A DNA stretch of 6,043 nt from Chloroflexota bacterium. GTDB taxonomy: Bacteria; Chloroflexota; Dehalococcoidia; SZUA-161. The notes below the pieces were generated by a model. That model was not told the DNA's origin and did not search any database. It saw nothing but the letters and a program-made list of their open reading frames with translations. The stretch is from assembly GCA_030668425.1 (NCBI GenBank), contig DAOUTY010000112.1, forward strand, positions 1 to 6,043, read 5' to 3'. The translations under genes were made by a program, and so were the position numbers. Shown piece by piece: positions 1 to 4,927 of this stretch (its first letter is position 1; each line of letters opens with the position of its first letter).

Positions 1-537
1 CTTGTTGCCCTTGCTCTTTCCCTTTTTGCCTTTGGCGCTTCTTACATTGGACGATGCAGCGCCAGCCCCGTTGCGATGTTCAATGCAGATCTTCTCCACC
101 AATCCCACGAGGGCTTCCGCCCTTTCTTCGTCCGATTTAGCCTCGCCGAGGTCACTGGTTTCATCGACGAGCTTGTCCTCTACCTGCGCAAACACCGTGC
201 TCAGGTCTTGAGTCAGCCCCGGCTCTATCGGTATGTAGTGGGGCCTGCCACCGCCGGGTTCCGAGTAAACGTGAATGAAAATATTGCCACCTACAGGGTA
301 GATGAGATTGTGTTCCTTCGGATCACCATGCGACCGTTTGAGCTCGGGACAGTACTCAGGAATGGCCACGACATCGAGGGGAAGCAGGCATAGATATTCC
401 CAGAGATGCCTGTTCTCCTGACAGGCCACCTGAAACGCCTCGGGTAGACTCCGGTAGAGGTCATCGCTTTCCACCGGGTCACGCCCCGAAGACTCAACCT
501 CTTCTTTTTGTTCAAAGGGCAACAATGTTATTGACAT
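1..537 (-). CDS. arlI: Archaellum motor ATPase ArlI (FlaI), N-terminal part, cut by window edge
   Basis: The reverse strand is open from an ATG at 537 to the left edge, giving 179 codons without a stop. Only the N-terminal domain is present; the Walker motifs lie outside the window. Residues 80-107 contain YPVGGNIFIHVYSEP and then YIPIEPGL, the pattern I associate with the start of FlaI/GspE-type secretion ATPases (a Y-x-V strand followed by an EP-x-L turn). ArlI is the cytoplasmic hexameric ATPase that drives archaellin assembly and filament rotation with ArlJ and ArlH. Residues 1-30 are acidic and weakly conserved-looking. The visible part ends in a lysine/glycine-rich stretch (about residues 167-179, AKGKKGKSKGNK). 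The start is supported by an AGAGG Shine-Dalgarno that overlaps the arlH stop, with 5 nt to the ATG. The gap to arlH is 8 nt, as expected for the conserved arlH-arlI order. Identity rests on this motif and on context. Confidence 0.85.
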   Translation of the reverse strand, partial: MSITLLPFEQKEEVESSGRDPVESDDLYRSLPEAFQVACQENRHLWEYLCLLPLDVVAIPEYCPELKRSHGDPKEHNLIYPVGGNIFIHVYSEPGGGRPHYIPIEPGLTQDLSTVFAQVEDKLVDETSDLGEAKSDEERAEALVGLVEKICIEHRNGAGAASSNVRSAKGKKGKSKGNK

Positions 538-545
538 GGCAACCT

Positions 546-1256
546 CTAGGCCTTCGCCTTGGAGTAGGGTATCACTTTAATGCCCCAGGACGGCTCAACA
601 TCGAAGGAGATGATATTACCTGTCTTCAGCATAGCGCCCCGCACCTTAGCCACCTCCAATATCTTTATCATCTTGCTCCCCATCGTCTCGATGCGCAGTC
701 TCAGGTGAGCGTCACACATTGACCCCAGCCTGACCATAACATTTTCATCGAATGCGTAGCTATGGGCAATGCAGAAAATGCTCAGACCCCGGTCACAAAG
801 CACCTTACAGTCTTCGAAGAAGGTAAGCACCTCTTCGATGGAAGCATGAGTCACATAGTAGGTGATGGAATCGATCACCGCCAGATCGACCCCCTTATCA
901 GCACAACTGGTGAGCAAGGGCATTAGGCCTCCACTTAGACTCCGTCTCGTCTTCTTCGTGTCTATGGGATATATTCGCAACTTGGAAAGGAGCAGATAAT
1001 CCAGAATATCTAAGTTCAGGCTCTGCATCTGGGTTACCAGGCTTCTCGTAGTGTTCTCAGTGGTAAAAACCATGGCGTTCAGGCCGTTTCTCAGCGAGCC
1101 CCAGACCATTTGCTGGGTCAGGACGGATTTGCCCGAATCAGGCTGGCCTTCTACCAAGGTAAGAGACCTTAGAGGTATGCCTCCACCCATCTTCTTGTCC
1201 AGCTCGTCATTGCCAGTGGAGATTATTCTGCTAGTCCTTCCTTCATCTGTATCCAT
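546..1256 (-). CDS. arlH: Archaellum regulatory ATPase ArlH (FlaH), RecA/KaiC-like
   Basis: This 236-residue protein opens with a KaiC/RecA-type entry sequence (STGNDELDKKMGGGIP, residues 13-28). Walker A follows as GQPDSGKS (37-44) and Walker B as VDLAVIDS (123-130, Asp129). The C-terminal block EVAKVRGA (201-208) and the ending IKVIPYSKAKA are typical of FlaH. ArlH binds ATP at the membrane-facing side of the motor, docks on ArlI and is thought to switch it between assembly and rotation; in family members ATP binding matters more than hydrolysis. Length matches archaeal homologues (about 230-240). The start at 1256 is preferred to an in-frame upstream start at 1277: AGGAGG at 1268-1263 sits 6 nt before it, whereas the longer start would overlap the upstream gene and add a basic, unconserved-looking MRVRRTG. 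It is 10 nt after the ArlF-like gene and 8 nt before arlI. Confidence 0.95.
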   Translation of the reverse strand: MDTDEGRTSRIISTGNDELDKKMGGGIPLRSLTLVEGQPDSGKSVLTQQMVWGSLRNGLNAMVFTTENTTRSLVTQMQSLNLDILDYLLLSKLRIYPIDTKKTRRSLSGGLMPLLTSCADKGVDLAVIDSITYYVTHASIEEVLTFFEDCKVLCDRGLSIFCIAHSYAFDENVMVRLGSMCDAHLRLRIETMGSKMIKILEVAKVRGAMLKTGNIISFDVEPSWGIKVIPYSKAKA

Positions 1257-1262
1257 CCCAGT

Positions 1263-1268
1263 CCTCCT
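1263..1268 (-). promoter_or_regulatory. Shine-Dalgarno AGGAGG fixing the arlH start
   Basis: A perfect AGGAGG lies across the TAG stop (1269-1267) of the upstream gene, 6 nt before the ATG at 1256. It decides the arlH start in favour of the shorter form and suggests stop/restart coupling between the two genes. It also fits bacterial-style initiation. Confidence 0.85.
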
Positions 1269-1791
1269 AACCCTCAAACTGCGCCGAGGCGATCACACCG
1301 CTAGGGGTAGAGACAGTTATCCTGTTGGTGGTGTTCCCCCCCGGCTCTGGAGTCAATTTCAACTTCATCAGCACCACCTCGCCCGGGTTCAGGATCCCCG
1401 GCTCAAATACCTCCTCCTGTCCCAGCGTGTCATCAGTGTAAATAGCAGCAACTGTCCACTGATCATTCCCCGGGTCGCTGTCCTCAGTATATGAAAGCCA
1501 GCTAATATAGTAGCCACCATCCTCGTCGTAATGATTCACCAACACATCCCACTTAGAAAACTGGGCGAGCCGTATCTCGCCACAGTTCCTAACCAAGACC
1601 TCCACAACTGGGTCTGCCCACTGAGCGTCTATCACTTCGATATCAGTTCTCGCCACCTCCGTTGATGTCTCCACCATCTGCTTCCAAGCTTGGGCACCGG
1701 AGTCCAGCGAGCTGAAGGACGCCTGTGACCAGGATGTCACCGCTACCAGCATCAGCGCTACGACGAATAGGGTAACAATTGCATTGCTCAT
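1267..1791 (-). CDS. arlF: Archaellum stator protein, ArlF/ArlG family (ArlF-like)
   Basis: This 174-residue protein has one N-terminal membrane segment (about residues 4-20). A helical linker leads to a beta-rich extracytoplasmic domain beginning ARTDIEVIDAQW (47-58), then EVLVRNCGEIRL (64-75), WDVLV (81-85) and GILNPGEV (132-139). This layout, one hydrophobic helix plus a beta-sandwich with an 'I-E-V-I' strand and a 'V-R/K-N-x-G' strand, is that of ArlF/ArlG, which anchor the archaellum stator to the cell surface layer. Which of the two it is cannot be fixed by eye. I lean to ArlF because the preceding gene has the more ArlG-like 'VKNIGT' strand, but archaeal gene order (F before G) would argue the opposite. 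The ATG at 1791 is 5 nt after the previous stop and has no clear Shine-Dalgarno, so translation is probably coupled. There is no class III processing motif before the helix. Confidence 0.75.
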   Translation of the reverse strand: MSNAIVTLFVVALMLVAVTSWSQASFSSLDSGAQAWKQMVETSTEVARTDIEVIDAQWADPVVEVLVRNCGEIRLAQFSKWDVLVNHYDEDGGYYISWLSYTEDSDPGNDQWTVAAIYTDDTLGQEEVFEPGILNPGEVVLMKLKLTPEPGGNTTNRITVSTPSGVIASAQFEG

Positions 1792-1796
1792 CGGCT

Positions 1797-2312
1797 TTAC
1801 ATACTAAAGTAGTAGTCATCAGACACCCCGTTGGGAATAAGAACCCTGAGCCTGTATTCCCCGGAGGGCAAAGCGGTCTCGTAGCTGACCTCCATCTTCA
1901 GGGTGGTTGCGGTACTCCACTCGCTCCCGTTCTCTATCAAGTAATCCCATTGTGGAAATGCTCCCTCAGCATAGTCCACGTGAGGTATCCACGCCCAGAC
2001 CGTCTGGTTGCCGTTAATGAAGATATCGCAACGCTCCACGTCGACCACGACCTCAGTGCCGATATTCTTCACCCATACGAAAACATCGAAATAATTATTG
2101 GAATTAGTGTCCTGCCAAACCCCATCCTCATCCAGCTCGCCTGCGGCATTAATGATCTCTATCTGGCTCCTCATGCGTTCGTTCATCCGCGCCGACGCAC
2201 TGCTCATCGCCCCGCTGGAGCTCATAATCGCCGGATACACAGCATTGATCACCATTGTCACGCAGACTACCGCCGCGACCACCAGCAGGATCGTGCTCAG
2301 GACTTTATCCAT
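1797..2312 (-). CDS. arlG: Archaellum stator protein, ArlF/ArlG family (ArlG-like)
   Basis: This 171-residue protein has a hydrophobic N-terminal helix (about 5-29) and then a polar helix rich in Ser, Met and Arg (31-49). A beta domain follows, with QIEIINAAGELD (50-61), FDVFVWVKNIGT (75-86), CDIFING (95-101) and a Trp/Tyr-rich middle (WAWIP, QWDYLIENGSEW). The 'IEIIN' and 'VKNIGT' strands are the recognisable ArlF/ArlG family features. In archaea such proteins form the stator complex outside the membrane. The start codon overlaps the stop of the upstream arlD/E gene as TAATG (2314-2310), with an AAAGG Shine-Dalgarno about 7 nt upstream, so the two are tightly coupled. Family is well supported; the G versus F assignment is uncertain. 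In this bacterium-like host the domain must attach to something other than an archaeal S-layer protein, or to an unrelated surface layer. Confidence 0.78.
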   Translation of the reverse strand: MDKVLSTILLVVAAVVCVTMVINAVYPAIMSSSGAMSSASARMNERMRSQIEIINAAGELDEDGVWQDTNSNNYFDVFVWVKNIGTEVVVDVERCDIFINGNQTVWAWIPHVDYAEGAFPQWDYLIENGSEWSTATTLKMEVSYETALPSGEYRLRVLIPNGVSDDYYFSM

Positions 2313-2983
2313 TATCTGGCCTTTCTGCCGCTCAACCCTTTATCCATGAGCTGCGAAAGCACGACCGACTCAAGGGCACCATTTCGGTAGCGCAGCAGGC
2401 TATCGAGCTCGATGAGCATCTGTATGCTCACAGAAGCCGGTACGTCGTCAGTCGCTGGAGCATCCTCAGCCTGGCCACCATCTCCGCAAAGGTCTATGAG
2501 TGCCAGCATGGTGTCTTTCAGGCGAGGCGCCATATTGCCCGTTATGTCATAGATTTCCACCAGCTTGACCATTTGATTTTTGCCGACAGTACTGATAGCG
2601 CGGGATAGCCACTGCACCAGTACCGATACCGTTAGCAGGTCCACAACCCGACTCTCGCTGCCATCCCTCACAGTGATGGTATCGACCTCCAGAGGCTGGC
2701 CCCTTGTGGGGACCAGGTCAGGCTGAGCCTGCTGCCCGGCAGATCTATCGCCCAAACCCGTGTCGGGGAGGACAGACTGCGGTCCCTGGCTCAGACTATC
2801 CTGGACGTGTTCAACCTCTTTGTGCACAGGGCTGGCGACCACTGGCCCATTACCCTCCTGAGGAGGAGCATAGGTATGGCCGTTGCTTGTGGCAAGGTAC
2901 TCCTTGATATCCAGCAGCACTGCCTTGATCTGGTTCTTAAGCACCTTCAATTCTTCTTCGAGAGTGTTGATTCTCTGCTCCAT
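2312..2983 (-). CDS. arlD: Archaellum accessory protein with ArlD/E (FlaD/E) domain
   Basis: This 223-residue cytoplasmic protein has no signal peptide or membrane segment. Residues 1-30 form a charged heptad-like helix (MEQRINTLEEELKVLKNQ), probably a coiled coil. Residues 35-100 are a Pro/Gly/Gln-rich, low-complexity linker. A FlaD/E-type domain follows at about 112-168, with VQWLSRAISTVGKNQMVKL then LVEIYDITGNM and KDTMLALIDLC, close to the family pattern 'L-x-W-L-x-x-L-x-x-x-V-G-x-x-x-x-x-x-x-L-x-x-Y'. In archaea ArlC/D/E proteins form the cytoplasmic ring or cone at the motor base and link to chemotaxis signalling. The final 40 residues (about 184-216) are a second predicted helical region after an acidic linker. 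A G-rich AGGGG lies about 9 nt before the ATG at 2983. D and E cannot be told apart, so the symbol is a label for the domain family. It overlaps the next gene by 1 nt. Confidence 0.82.
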   Translation of the reverse strand: MEQRINTLEEELKVLKNQIKAVLLDIKEYLATSNGHTYAPPQEGNGPVVASPVHKEVEHVQDSLSQGPQSVLPDTGLGDRSAGQQAQPDLVPTRGQPLEVDTITVRDGSESRVVDLLTVSVLVQWLSRAISTVGKNQMVKLVEIYDITGNMAPRLKDTMLALIDLCGDGGQAEDAPATDDVPASVSIQMLIELDSLLRYRNGALESVVLSQLMDKGLSGRKAR

Positions 2984-3010
2984 GCTGCCACCCCTGTTCT
3001 TTATGACATT

Positions 3011-3050
3011 GGTGTCGCTGCCGAGGCAGCTCTACCTCAGCAGCGACACC
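3011..3050 (-). other. Strong stem-loop between archaellin and arlD (attenuator, processing or stability element)
   Basis: The arms GGTGTCGCTGC (3011-3021) and GCAGCGACACC (3040-3050) are perfect complements over 11 bp. After one C/A mismatch, GAGG (3023-3026) pairs with CCTC (3035-3038), leaving an 8-nt loop. The structure sits in the 102-nt gap after the second archaellin and ends 27 nt before the arlD start. No run of U follows it on the minus strand (AATGTCATAAAG), so it is not a classic strong intrinsic terminator. Partial termination, or protection of the archaellin mRNA from 3' decay, are the natural readings. Confidence 0.8.
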
Positions 3051-3070
3051 TACTACCTCAGTAAACTCCT

Positions 3071-3094
3071 CTAGTTAAGTCGCATCTAGTTAAG
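3071..3094 (-). repeat. Direct repeat CTAGTTAAG duplicating the archaellin stop region
   Basis: CTAGTTAAG occurs at 3071-3079 and 3086-3094, exactly 15 nt apart. On the minus strand this reads CTTAACTAG twice in the same frame, so the archaellin ends Leu-Asn-stop and five codons further on Leu-Asn-stop recurs. It may be a small tandem duplication providing a backup stop, or chance. Confidence 0.6.
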
Positions 3095-3682
3095 GTCCAT
3101 TACAGGGTCGATCCTGCCAGGCAGCGTCCGCTCCAGGACCAGGCATGCTCCTGTTACGGGCTTCACCTCGATGATGAACGAGTCATAGATGTCCAGACCG
3201 GCCACGGTAGCATCGCTATCCGTGAAGTCTACTGTAACAATGACCTGTTCCTCATCCTCGAGGAGGACGTCACCGTTATTGACGCCTACAAACAGGGTGC
3301 TCCAGGCAACGTCGGCAACGTGCTGGGCAGCGTCAGTGAAGCTAATCACGGTGACGTTGTCAGTCGTGCCATTGCCTCCACCCGGTGTCAGGTCTATGGC
3401 CTGCCCTTCCAGAGTGTTGACCAGGCAGAAGGACACACCTGTCACATTCCCGCCTGGACCGTAGGCAAACATGCTGCCTTTCAACGACATGGTGGCCTGA
3501 GCCTCCTCCAGCCCTGAATAAACCGCCTCCTGGCCCTTCTGGGACGAGAATATCCCAGCCGACAACACCGTGTAGGCGAAGACCGAGGCCACGACCACGA
3601 AGGCAATCAGGATGATCGCCGTCTCCAGGCCGGTGATGCCTCTCTCATCCCTGCGCAGGCTCTTGTACAATCCTTTAAGCAT
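3086..3682 (-). CDS. arlB: Archaellin (second in operon), class III signal peptide
   Basis: This 198-residue prearchaellin has a short basic leader (MLKGLYKSLRRDERG) cut by a FlaK/PibD-type peptidase between Gly15 and Ile16. The mature N-terminal helix follows (ITGLETAIILIAFVVVAS, then VFAYTVLSAGIF) and packs in the filament core. Mature residue 5 is Glu, as in type IV pilins. The outer domain (about 62-198) is beta-rich and Gly/Thr/Val-rich, with three N-x-T sequons (Asn79, Asn104, Asn109) that could be glycosylated. It ends in a conserved strand FIIEVKPVTGACLVLERT also seen in its neighbour. AGGAGGG at 3695-3689 with 6-nt spacing supports the start. Residues 11-59 are identical to the first archaellin, while the outer domain has diverged. 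It lies 38 nt after that gene, probably on the same transcript. Two variants may form different filament segments; the role split is unknown. Confidence 0.95.
   Translation of the reverse strand: MLKGLYKSLRRDERGITGLETAIILIAFVVVASVFAYTVLSAGIFSSQKGQEAVYSGLEEAQATMSLKGSMFAYGPGGNVTGVSFCLVNTLEGQAIDLTPGGGNGTTDNVTVISFTDAAQHVADVAWSTLFVGVNNGDVLLEDEEQVIVTVDFTDSDATVAGLDIYDSFIIEVKPVTGACLVLERTLPGRIDPVMDLN
3579..3640 (-). repeat. 62-bp perfect repeat in archaellin N-terminal coding region, copy 1
   Basis: These 62 bases are identical to 4193-4254, including every synonymous position. On either side the two genes keep the same amino acids but differ at many third codon positions, and further out the proteins diverge. 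This looks like recent recombination or gene conversion between the two archaellin genes. Confidence 0.9.
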
Positions 3683-3688
3683 CTCTAT

Positions 3689-3695
3689 CCCTCCT
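3689..3695 (-). promoter_or_regulatory. Shine-Dalgarno AGGAGGG of second archaellin
   Basis: AGGAGGG is preceded by a run of A and followed 6 nt later by the ATG at 3682. It is near-perfect, as expected for a highly expressed filament subunit. Confidence 0.85.
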
Positions 3696-3720
3696 TTTTT
3701 TCTTGGTTACGGCATTGCCG

Positions 3721-4296
3721 TTAGTTCAGTACCATTACTAAGTCAAGTGCAGCAGGAGTTGTCCTCTCGATGATCAGCACCGCTCCAATAGGAGGCTTGA
3801 CCTCTAAGGTGAAGGTGTGGTAGATCCCTACGGCCTCGCCAGCTCCTGTCATGTCGACCGTGATCTCGAACATCTCCCCCGCCTCCAGCAGGTTGTCATC
3901 GTCACCATAGCCCTGAGGGGCTACTGTCCAATCCAGCTCCTCCGTACGCACGGCTGAGCTGGAGTAGGAGATGACGGTGACATTGTCACCCGTGGTATCC
4001 GTGAGGTCGATGGGCTCGCCATCCAGGGCGTTGCTCACAGAGAATATGATCCCCGTGACTGCAGTTGCGTTAGCCGTGGCAATCACGCTACCGTTCAACT
4101 CCAGCGTAGACCTTGCCTGCTCCAACCCGGAGTAGACGGCCTCCTGCCCCTTTTGAGACGAGAATATTCCCGCCGACAGCACTGTGTAGGCAAAGACCGA
4201 GGCCACGACCACGAAGGCAATCAGGATGATCGCCGTCTCCAGGCCGGTGATGCCCCTCTCGTCCCGATGCATTTTCCTTGCTAGCTTCTTCAACAT
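3721..4296 (-). CDS. arlB: Archaellin (first in operon), class III signal peptide
   Basis: This 191-residue prearchaellin has the leader MLKKLARKMHRDERG, with the predicted class III cleavage between Gly15 and Ile16. Its core helix is identical to that of the second archaellin (identity over residues 11-59). The outer domain, about 60-191, carries sequons at Asn68 (NGS), Asn76 (NAT) and Asn105 (NVT), acidic loops (GDDDNLLEAGE) and the shared ending FTLEVKPPIGAVLIIERT...LDLVMVLN. The mature protein would be secreted across the membrane and polymerised by ArlI/ArlJ. The start at 4296 is chosen because AGGAGGG (4310-4304) precedes it by 7 nt and it places the Arg-Asp-Glu-Arg-Gly site at residue 15 as in the paralogue. 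A longer reading from GTG at 4389 would add 31 unrelated residues, overlap the HTH gene and leave the Shine-Dalgarno inside the coding region. It begins 80 nt after the HTH stop. Confidence 0.95.
   Translation of the reverse strand: MLKKLARKMHRDERGITGLETAIILIAFVVVASVFAYTVLSAGIFSSQKGQEAVYSGLEQARSTLELNGSVIATANATAVTGIIFSVSNALDGEPIDLTDTTGDNVTVISYSSSAVRTEELDWTVAPQGYGDDDNLLEAGEMFEITVDMTGAGEAVGIYHTFTLEVKPPIGAVLIIERTTPAALDLVMVLN
4193..4254 (-). repeat. 62-bp perfect repeat in archaellin N-terminal coding region, copy 2
   Basis: This is the partner of 3579-3640, in the same orientation 614 bp away. It encodes part of the cleavage-site and core-helix region. A recombination between the copies would delete one archaellin and leave a chimeric gene. 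Confidence 0.9.
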
Positions 4297-4303
4297 CCTT
4301 TTT

Positions 4304-4310
4304 CCCTCCT
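4304..4310 (-). promoter_or_regulatory. Shine-Dalgarno AGGAGGG of first archaellin
   Basis: It sits 7 nt before the ATG at 4296 in an A/G-rich leader. It settles the start codon against the longer GTG reading and is nearly the same as the site before the other archaellin. Confidence 0.85.
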
Positions 4311-4376
4311 TTTCAGTTTCGTGCCACTCATTTCCACAGCCTGCACGTGGCAAAGCAGACTGCATCGACTCCTTAT

Positions 4377-4646
4377 TTAGTCTTTGCACATCGCCATCAC
4401 CTCCCCTTGCCCTTTGCCTTCCCTATCCGTGTCATAGAGAAAATCCCAGACGTCTTGTTCACGATATCTCCAATCGCCGCGGCCTCCTACCTTGTAGGCC
4501 GTGAGCTTTCCGCTACGACTCCAACGCCTGACCGAACTGACATGCACCCTCAAATAGTCAGCAACCTCGTCGCACGTCATGATCTCCTTACCGGTCAGTA
4601 TGTTTACACTACCCGTCTTATTCTTTTTGTTTGTACTCTTATTCAC
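4377..4646 (-). CDS. Small HTH_17 / excisionase-family DNA-binding protein
   Basis: This protein has 89 residues from a GTG at 4646, or 67 from an ATG at 4580. The domain spans about 22-70. MTCDEVADYLRV is the first helix with the family's 'x-x-E-V-A-x-x-L' signature, SSVRRWSRSGKL is the turn and recognition helix, AYKVGGRGDWRYR is the wing, and EQDVWDFL is the closing helix. This is the MerR-like fold of the bacterial 'excisionase family' small DNA-binding proteins, many of which are plain regulators rather than recombination factors. The N-terminus (residues 2-11) is Lys/Asn-rich. AAAGGGG lies about 7 nt before the GTG; the internal ATG has AAGGAG but only 3-nt spacing, so both starts are possible. 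No integrase or att site is visible. Being the first gene before the archaellins, it is a candidate regulator of the archaellum operon, by inference from position. Confidence 0.8.
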   Translation of the reverse strand: MNKSTNKKNKTGSVNILTGKEIMTCDEVADYLRVHVSSVRRWSRSGKLTAYKVGGRGDWRYREQDVWDFLYDTDREGKGQGEVMAMCKD

Positions 4647-4752
4647 AATCCCACCCCTTTACCATTGTTCCAACGTTGTACTCCAGAGAACTAAAGTGGC
4701 TATTCAGTGCGAATTTGCTACTTTTGCGAGCAATTTGATACATCCTGGCGCA

Positions 4753-4781
4753 ATCATAGCTAGTGCGCACCACAGGCACAA
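4753..4781 (-). promoter_or_regulatory. Candidate sigma70-type promoter for HTH-archaellum operon
   Basis: On the minus strand TTGTGC (4781-4776) is followed by 17 nt and TATGAT (4758-4753). The -10 matches the consensus at 5 of 6 positions and the -35 at 3 of 6. It would start RNA near 4746, about 100 nt before the HTH start. The weak -35 and the repeats just upstream suit an activated promoter. Prediction by eye only. Confidence 0.45.
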
Positions 4782-4809
4782 TCACCTACCAGTACTAAAC
4801 CACATAGGT

Positions 4810-4863
4810 AAATAGTCCTACGCTGGCAAATAGTCATGTACTGGTACATAGTCGTGTATCTAA
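4810..4863. repeat. Three tandem 18-bp degenerate repeats, candidate operator
   Basis: Units begin at 4810 (AAATAGTCCTACGCTGGC), 4828 (AAATAGTCATGTACTGGT) and 4846 (ACATAGTCGTGTATCTAA). All share ATAGTC at the same place. Units 1 and 2 share AAATAGTC and CTGG, and units 2 and 3 share ATAGTC-N-TGTA. The spacing is close to two helical turns (18 versus 21 bp). The array lies exactly between the two divergent candidate promoters, upstream of both -35 boxes. A reverse-oriented GACTATGTA recurs at 5001-5009. Confidence 0.65.
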
Positions 4864-4898
4864 ATGAGGTACTACGGCACCAGATGACTAAATTGAAT

Positions 4899-4927
4899 TT
4901 GATGGGGGCTTCGATTCAAGGTATAAT
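4899..4927 (+). promoter_or_regulatory. Candidate sigma70-type promoter for hydrolase
   Basis: TTGATG (4899-4904), 17 nt, then a perfect TATAAT (4922-4927). RNA would start near 4934, leaving a leader of about 87 nt before the hydrolase. This is a convincing bacterial housekeeping-type promoter. Confidence 0.7.

Noticed and set aside
76..393. 105-aa plus-strand open frame antisense to arlI
   Set aside because: It has no Shine-Dalgarno or recognisable domain and lies opposite a supported gene.
291..515. 74-aa minus-strand open frame in the arlI region
   Set aside because: It is a shifted frame of arlI; the frame from 537 stays open to the edge and carries the recognisable ArlI N-terminal motif.
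546..1277. Longer ArlH start at 1277
   Set aside because: It overlaps the upstream gene by 11 nt, while AGGAGG sits 6 nt before the ATG at 1256.
1779..2390. 203-aa plus-strand open frame antisense to the ArlG-like gene
   Set aside because: Composition is unlike a protein (many His, Pro, Arg in irregular runs), no start signal, and it is opposite a coupled operon gene.
3721..4389. Archaellin reading extended to a GTG at 4389 (222 aa)
   Set aside because: The extra 31 residues match nothing in the paralogue, overlap the HTH gene end and cover a near-perfect Shine-Dalgarno that points to the ATG at 4296.
4377..4646. Excisionase of an integrated mobile element
   Set aside because: No integrase, att-like direct repeats or phage/transposon genes are in the window; the family name does not imply recombination.
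4810..4863. CRISPR-like array
   Set aside because: The units are only 18 bp, directly adjacent without spacers and imperfect; a tandem operator fits better.
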